Positions 14,011 through 17,380 of a stretch of DNA of 17,380 bases are shown piece by piece. Source of the stretch: AG-12 sp027339635 (GTDB lineage Bacteria; Chloroflexota; Dormibacteria; Aeolococcales; Bog-877). How positions within the stretch are numbered: position 1 is the first letter of the stretch; every line of letters begins with the position of its first letter. A model generated the notes under the pieces. The model did no database searches and was not told the DNA's origin. It was given only the letters and a program-made list of their open reading frames with translations. The DNA is taken from positions 1 through 17,380 of the forward strand of contig DAHWNZ010000057.1 in assembly GCA_027339635.1 (NCBI GenBank), in the 5' to 3' direction. The position numbers were made by a program, and so were the translations under genes.

Positions 14011-14817
14011 CTAGTCGCCCGACCGGGACAGGCGATAGCGGAGAAAGAGGTGGCTCTGGTTCCGGCGCACGGAGACAAGCGTCAGCTGGCGCCCGGGCGA
14101 TCCCAGCAGGTCAACCGGTCCTCCGAAGCCTCGCCGCTCACCCGACGGCCCTTGCCCCACCACGTTCGGAGACACGGTGAGGAAGATCTCGTCCACCACC
14201 CTGGATTGCAGCATCTCTCCCATGGAACGAGGCCCGGCCTCGGACAGGATTGTGGCCGCCCCGCGGGAGTGCATCTGATCCAACAGCCAAACCCACTCGA
14301 CTGATGGTCCGGGGAAGCCCAGTAGCTCCACCCCCGGGCGGAACCGTGAGCGCAGTCCACTCACTCTCTGTTCTGGCACCACCAGCAGGGCCCCCGAGTC
14401 GAACCCGGGGTGGGCGGGGTCAACATCGCCTGACTCCGACACCACGACCAGGGTAGGGGTGGGGGCCCGCCCCAGGTCAGACCGGAGAGCTTGGAACTCT
14501 CCCTGGTATGCCGGATAGGCCCGTTCCGCAGTCCACCTGGTGCCCGGGCTGGCCCGGAGGGTCTCTGCGCCTACCAAGACCGCGTCGGCGCAGGCCCTTA
14601 GCAACCCCATCACGAACCGGTCCGCCCTGTTACCCCGGTTCAGCTGACTCCCGACATGCTGCACGCCGGGTATCTTCACGACTCCATCCAGGCTGCTGAC
14701 GAAGTTGGCATAGAGGACGCGACCGGGGAACCCAAGGTGGCCCGCGTAATCCCTGGCGAGCGCCTCGGGCAGCTGGTAGCGGGGCAGGGCCTCCTCCTCG
14801 AAGAGCAGACTCAGCAC
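14011..14817 (-). CDS. RibD C-terminal/dihydrofolate-reductase-like protein
   Basis: A 268-residue NADPH-dependent reductase fold of the RibD C-terminal/DHFR-like superfamily, which reduces pyrimidine or pteridine intermediates. Signatures are YANFVSSLDGVV (36-47), ADRFVMGLLRACADAVLVGAETLRASP (65-91), a strand TPTLVVVSESG, and ILSEAGPRSMGEML (190-203), followed by DEIFLTVSPNVVG. There is no deaminase domain, so it is not a full RibD. It lies one base after the SDR stop codon in an operon led by GTP cyclohydrolase I, which argues for a pterin or folate substrate rather than riboflavin. I chose the GTG at 14817, which gives family-like ends (LSLLFEEEALPRY). A GTG at 14853 is possible and would overlap the SDR gene. 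The exact substrate is uncertain. Confidence 0.85.
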   Translation of the reverse strand: MLSLLFEEEALPRYQLPEALARDYAGHLGFPGRVLYANFVSSLDGVVKIPGVQHVGSQLNRGNRADRFVMGLLRACADAVLVGAETLRASPGTRWTAERAYPAYQGEFQALRSDLGRAPTPTLVVVSESGDVDPAHPGFDSGALLVVPEQRVSGLRSRFRPGVELLGFPGPSVEWVWLLDQMHSRGAATILSEAGPRSMGEMLQSRVVDEIFLTVSPNVVGQGPSGERRGFGGPVDLLGSPGRQLTLVSVRRNQSHLFLRYRLSRSGD

Positions 14818-14818
14818 C

Positions 14819-15511
14819 TCAAGCCCAACCGTATACCGGGATGCAGGCCCCACTGACCGGCCAGGAATCCGCGCCCAGCAGGAACGAGATCACCCGGGCG
14901 ATCGCCTCCGGTGCGACAGCCTTGGCCATCACAGCGGCCGGCATCGAGGAACGGTTGGCGTCTGTGTCGATGATCGATGGCAGGATCGCATTCACTCGCA
15001 CCCGCGATGGCCTGAGCTCGTCCGCCAAAACCTCGGACAACCTGACCACGGCCGCCTTGGCCACCGCGTAAGCGGCTGCGCCCGCGCCGCCCTGCACCGC
15101 GGCACGCGATGCCACGTTGACAATCGCACCCCCACCTGCCTCCGCCATCCGCGATGCCGCAGCCCGGCACGACCACCACGCGGAGTCCAGGTTGAGAGCC
15201 AGCGCTCGCCGGTAGTCTTCGTCGGACGTATGGGCTACGCTCCCGACGATATAACCCCCGACGAGGTTCACCAGGCCGGTCGGGGTCCCAAGGGCATCGA
15301 TCTGCGTCCACAGGTCCTCTACCGAGCTAGGGTTGGTGAGATCGGACCCCAGGCGCACGGTACCGTTGCCAGGCGCGCCGCTCGCGCCCTCCCCCCGTTC
15401 CCAGTGCGGGCGTCCGACGGCGATCACCCGGTCACCCCGTGAGGTCAGGTCCGCGGTCACCGCCTGGCCGAGGCCGCCCCCGGCCCCGCACACCACCACC
15501 AGGCCGCTCAT
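14819..15511 (-). CDS. Short-chain dehydrogenase/reductase (SDR)
   Basis: A 230-residue classical SDR that uses NAD(P)H. The cofactor glycine motif is GAGGGLG (9-15), the strand-4 motif NLVGGY replaces the usual NNAG (82-87), and the catalytic set is Asn108, Ser135, Tyr148 and Lys152 (YAVAK). The C-terminal part SWPVSGACIPVYGWA is the normal end of the fold. Its ATG overlaps the stop of folE by four bases (ATGA), and the RibD-like gene begins one base after its stop. In this setting a pteridine reductase (dihydropteridine or dihydromonapterin type) is the most economical role, but that is inferred from the operon. A general sugar or acyl SDR is possible. Confidence 0.9.
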   Translation of the reverse strand: MSGLVVVCGAGGGLGQAVTADLTSRGDRVIAVGRPHWERGEGASGAPGNGTVRLGSDLTNPSSVEDLWTQIDALGTPTGLVNLVGGYIVGSVAHTSDEDYRRALALNLDSAWWSCRAAASRMAEAGGGAIVNVASRAAVQGGAGAAAYAVAKAAVVRLSEVLADELRPSRVRVNAILPSIIDTDANRSSMPAAVMAKAVAPEAIARVISFLLGADSWPVSGACIPVYGWA

Positions 15512-16179
15512 ACCAGACGAGCGCTGTCCACGCTGCGCAGGAACTCGCTGCGGAGAGCGGCGTCAGCCTCGTAGGCGCCCCGCCAATACGAAGTGTTGGT
15601 CCTGGTGGTCTCGTTGCGCACCCCTCGCATTCTGGTGCACAGGTGACTGGCCGACAGGTGCACGGCCACTCCGTGCGGGCGGACCTGGTCGACCATCCAG
15701 TCGGCCACCTCCTGGCCAAGACGCTCCTGAACGGTGAAGCGACGGGAGTACACGTCCACCAGACGCGTCAGCTTGGAGAGTCCGACTATGTGCTCATGGG
15801 CGATATAGCCGACGTGGGCGAATCCGTAGAACGGCAGGGAGTGGTGCTCGCACAAGGAGTAGAACGGGATTGGGCCCTCGATGACCTGGCTGATGCGGCA
15901 GTCCGGGCCACCCTGGCACTCACTGGGGAAAATGGTGAGAAGCTTGGGGTCCCCGTCGTATCCGGAGCTGGCGTCGACCAACGCCTGAATGAAGCGCCGG
16001 GGAGTGTCCCGGGTGGCTGGGGTGGTGAGGTCCATACCCAGCGCACCGAAGATCTCTGCCGCATAGCGCTCGAAGCGACTCCTGGTTTCGGCAGAGAGCG
16101 CTCGCCGGCTGTCCCCGCGCCAACTCTGGTCCCCCTCGGCTGAGGAGCCAACGGGCCGCGCTTCATCAATGTCGCTCAC
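15508..16179 (-). CDS. folE: GTP cyclohydrolase I
   Basis: A 223-residue enzyme that opens the guanine ring of GTP to make 7,8-dihydroneopterin triphosphate, first step of folate and tetrahydropterin synthesis. The zinc ligands Cys110, His113 and Cys181 fall at the same numbers as in the E. coli enzyme: SLCEHHSLPFYGFAHVGY (108-125) and SHLCTRMRGVR (178-188). The conserved core GLSKLTRLVDVYSRRFTVQERL (133-154) is intact. This is the zinc-dependent type IA form. I chose the GTG at 16179 because AAGGAGG lies 5 nt upstream. The frame stays open to 16521, but that extension is Arg-rich and not conserved. It heads the folE-SDR-RibD-like operon, each joint overlapping or touching. Confidence 0.96.
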   Translation of the reverse strand: MSDIDEARPVGSSAEGDQSWRGDSRRALSAETRSRFERYAAEIFGALGMDLTTPATRDTPRRFIQALVDASSGYDGDPKLLTIFPSECQGGPDCRISQVIEGPIPFYSLCEHHSLPFYGFAHVGYIAHEHIVGLSKLTRLVDVYSRRFTVQERLGQEVADWMVDQVRPHGVAVHLSASHLCTRMRGVRNETTRTNTSYWRGAYEADAALRSEFLRSVDSARLV

Positions 16180-16559
16180 TAGTGCCTCCTTGAGGTCTGC
16201 CCCGAGATGGTCTGTTGCCGCTGGGACCTGCACCGGCCCCGACTCCTTTCCCTCGGTACTCCAGTCGATTTTAGGTGGCCCCATTGGCCCACCCCATGCG
16301 CGACCTCGCAAGCCACGGCCGTGCCATCGCCCGGCCCGCGGGCCACAGCGCTGCAGGGGTGACAAGGCGAGATGGCGGGATCCGCCGTGGGTCCTCTCCT
16401 GTGCCCTGCAAGACTGCCACAGCAGCCGCTCCAGTTGCCGAACCATCCTGGCCGCCAGGCACTCGAGGCGGGCTAGGGGACGGGCTGGCACACCCCGACC
16501 TCGCCTGCAGCCCCCGGCCACGGGTACAATCGCGCCTCAAACAGATTAGGAGGAACTCT
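16180..16559. other. Divergent intergenic region between folE and the AIM24-family gene
   Basis: This 380-bp gap carries promoters for both neighbours. On the minus strand TAAAAT (16268-16273) is a candidate -10 for folE, giving a leader of about 80 nt; no good -35 is seen. On the plus strand TACAAT (16525-16530) is a candidate -10 for the AIM24 gene, with AGGAGG at 16548-16553. A 12-bp palindrome GGCCCGCGGGCC lies at 16333-16344. The rest (about 16345-16500) shows nothing I can name. Confidence 0.5.
16525..16553 (+). promoter_or_regulatory. -10 box and ribosome binding site of the AIM24-family gene
   Basis: TACAAT (16525-16530) matches a -10 box at five of six bases, predicting transcription from about 16537. 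AGGAGG (16548-16553) lies 6 nt before the GTG at 16560 and decides that start over the longer open frame. The -35 region is weak. Confidence 0.5.
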
Positions 16560-17249
16560 GTGGAGACCAAGATCGTGGGGACAACCATGCCGGTGCTGCA
16601 GGCCACCCTACAGCCCGGAGAGATCCTGCTGGCCGAGGGTGGCGAGCTCTCCTGGATGACGGACTCGATCGCGATGCGAACATCGGCGTCCGCCGGGGGT
16701 GGCGGCATGTTTGGCGCACTGCGACGCGCCGCCGGAGGCTCGACGGTGTTTCTGACCGAGTACGTGGCCCAGAACTCCCCAGGCGAAGTGGCATTCGCGA
16801 CCAAACTGCCGGGCCAGATTGTGCCGGTTGACCTCAGCCCCGAGGGTTTCCTGCTCCAGAGGCACGGCTTTGTCTGCGCCACCGGACAGGTGTCCATCTC
16901 GGTCGGCTTTCAGCGCCGGCTCGGTTCCGGCCTGTTCGGGGGTGAGGGCTTCATTCTGCAGAAGATTTCGGGGGCGGGTCAGGCCTTCGTGGAGCTCTCC
17001 GGGGAGCTGGTGGAGCGGCGCCTCCAACCCGGCGAACGCCTCTTTGTCCATCCTGCCCACGTTGGTCTCTTCCCGGCGACGATGCCGTTCAACATCCGTA
17101 CCATCCCGGGTATCGCCAACAAGCTGTTCGGTGGGGACGGCGTGTTCCTGGTCGAGCTCACGGGCCCGGGCACGGTGCTCCTGCAGTCCCTGACCCTGCC
17201 CAAGCTGGCAGCTGAAATTGCCCACTACCTGCCCGGTCAGACCCGGTAG
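16560..17249 (+). CDS. AIM24/TIGR00266-family protein
   Basis: A 229-residue all-beta protein of the AIM24 (TIGR00266) family, found in bacteria and related to a yeast mitochondrial inner-membrane organisation factor. Its biochemical role in bacteria is not established. Characteristic parts are PVLQATLQPGEILLAEGGELSWMTDSIAMRTS near the start, GGGGMFGALRRAAGGSTVFLTEY, and LGSGLFGGEGFILQKISGAGQAFVELSGELVERRLQPGERL in the middle. LFGGDGVFLVELTGPGTVLLQSL closes the protein. The GLFGGEGFILQ and KLFGGDGVFLV segments are internal repeats of the double-stranded beta-helix. The GTG at 16560 has a strong Shine-Dalgarno sequence. It is divergent from folE and probably transcribed alone. The last 131 bases of the window (17250-17380) show no gene. 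Confidence 0.92.
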   Translation: METKIVGTTMPVLQATLQPGEILLAEGGELSWMTDSIAMRTSASAGGGGMFGALRRAAGGSTVFLTEYVAQNSPGEVAFATKLPGQIVPVDLSPEGFLLQRHGFVCATGQVSISVGFQRRLGSGLFGGEGFILQKISGAGQAFVELSGELVERRLQPGERLFVHPAHVGLFPATMPFNIRTIPGIANKLFGGDGVFLVELTGPGTVLLQSLTLPKLAAEIAHYLPGQTR

Positions 17250-17380
17250 GGCAAGGCGGAGGCGGTCATGCGTCCTCAGTGGCCACGGCTCGGCATCCCT
17301 GACCGACCAGAGGCAACTCTCCTCCCCCGTGGCAACGGTGCTCCGGGCCGCGGCACTGGCTAACGGAAGTCGCCCTCACC

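Noticed and set aside
12984..14180. Plus-strand open frame (398 codons) opposite OsmC and thioredoxin
   Set aside because: It runs through two well-supported minus-strand genes and the regulated promoter between operons, and shows no domain of its own.
16333..16344. 12-bp palindrome GGCCCGCGGGCC
   Set aside because: It is pure G/C in a GC-rich gap and is not positioned at a promoter or stop codon, so chance is a sufficient explanation.
16180..16521. N-terminal extension of folE of 114 codons
   Set aside because: The extension is Arg-rich and unlike any cyclohydrolase. AAGGAGG before the GTG at 16179 gives a 223-residue protein with zinc ligands at E. coli numbering.
1..17380. Search for CRISPR arrays, insertion sequences, integrases or attachment sites
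   Set aside because: No regularly spaced direct repeats and no transposase or recombinase genes were seen. The tRNA-Gln gene has no visible repeated 3' end in the window.

Overview
The window is high-GC bacterial chromosome (about two-thirds G+C by eye). Genes are densely packed, GTG and TTG starts are frequent, and neighbours often overlap by 4 bases. A maleylpyruvate-isomerase-type gene of the mycothiol-dependent superfamily, a type III polyketide synthase and a GTPase of the RsgA class point to Actinomycetota or a deep high-GC relative such as Chloroflexota or Ca. Dormibacterota. I cannot name the organism. There is no integrase, transposase, CRISPR array or phage gene, so this reads as a stable chromosomal region with some accessory modules.

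Layout from left to right, mostly on the minus strand. (1) 102-173 is tRNA-Gln(UUG), lying just downstream of an alpha/beta-hydrolase-fold gene (183-1169) whose nucleophile and catalytic histidine are both replaced. (2) 1293-3960 holds an acetoacetyl-CoA synthetase and a LysE/RhtB-type exporter. (3) 4273-6625 is a tightly overlapping three-gene operon: an XRE regulator followed by two polytopic membrane proteins that share a four-cysteine extracytoplasmic domain. A clear TTGACA-17-TATCAT promoter precedes it. This is my best candidate for an undescribed system. (4) 6863-7252 is a small protein of unknown function followed by a strong GC hairpin. (5) 7424-11162 carries an ICMT-family methyltransferase (plus strand) facing a minus-strand run of rsgA, an FAD-dependent oxidoreductase and a type III polyketide synthase. 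This set of enzymes resembles phenolic-lipid or alkylpyrone loci. (6) 11481-12098 is a RimJ/RimL-like acetyltransferase, convergent with a frameshifted maleylpyruvate isomerase-like gene (12114-12886). (7) 12987-13786 is a thioredoxin-OsmC pair behind a promoter flanked by CsoR/CstR-like operator sequences. (8) 14011-16179 is a folE-SDR-RibD/DHFR-like operon, a compact pterin module. (9) 16560-17249 is a divergent AIM24/TIGR00266-family protein.

Functional picture: acetoacetate activation, a small lipid-polyketide locus, peroxide/persulfide redox defence and pteridine biosynthesis sit beside a membrane-sensor-like operon of unknown role. Several minus-strand promoters share the -10 sequence TATCATC, which suggests a common housekeeping promoter form. 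Functional calls rest on motifs read by eye; no database search was possible.
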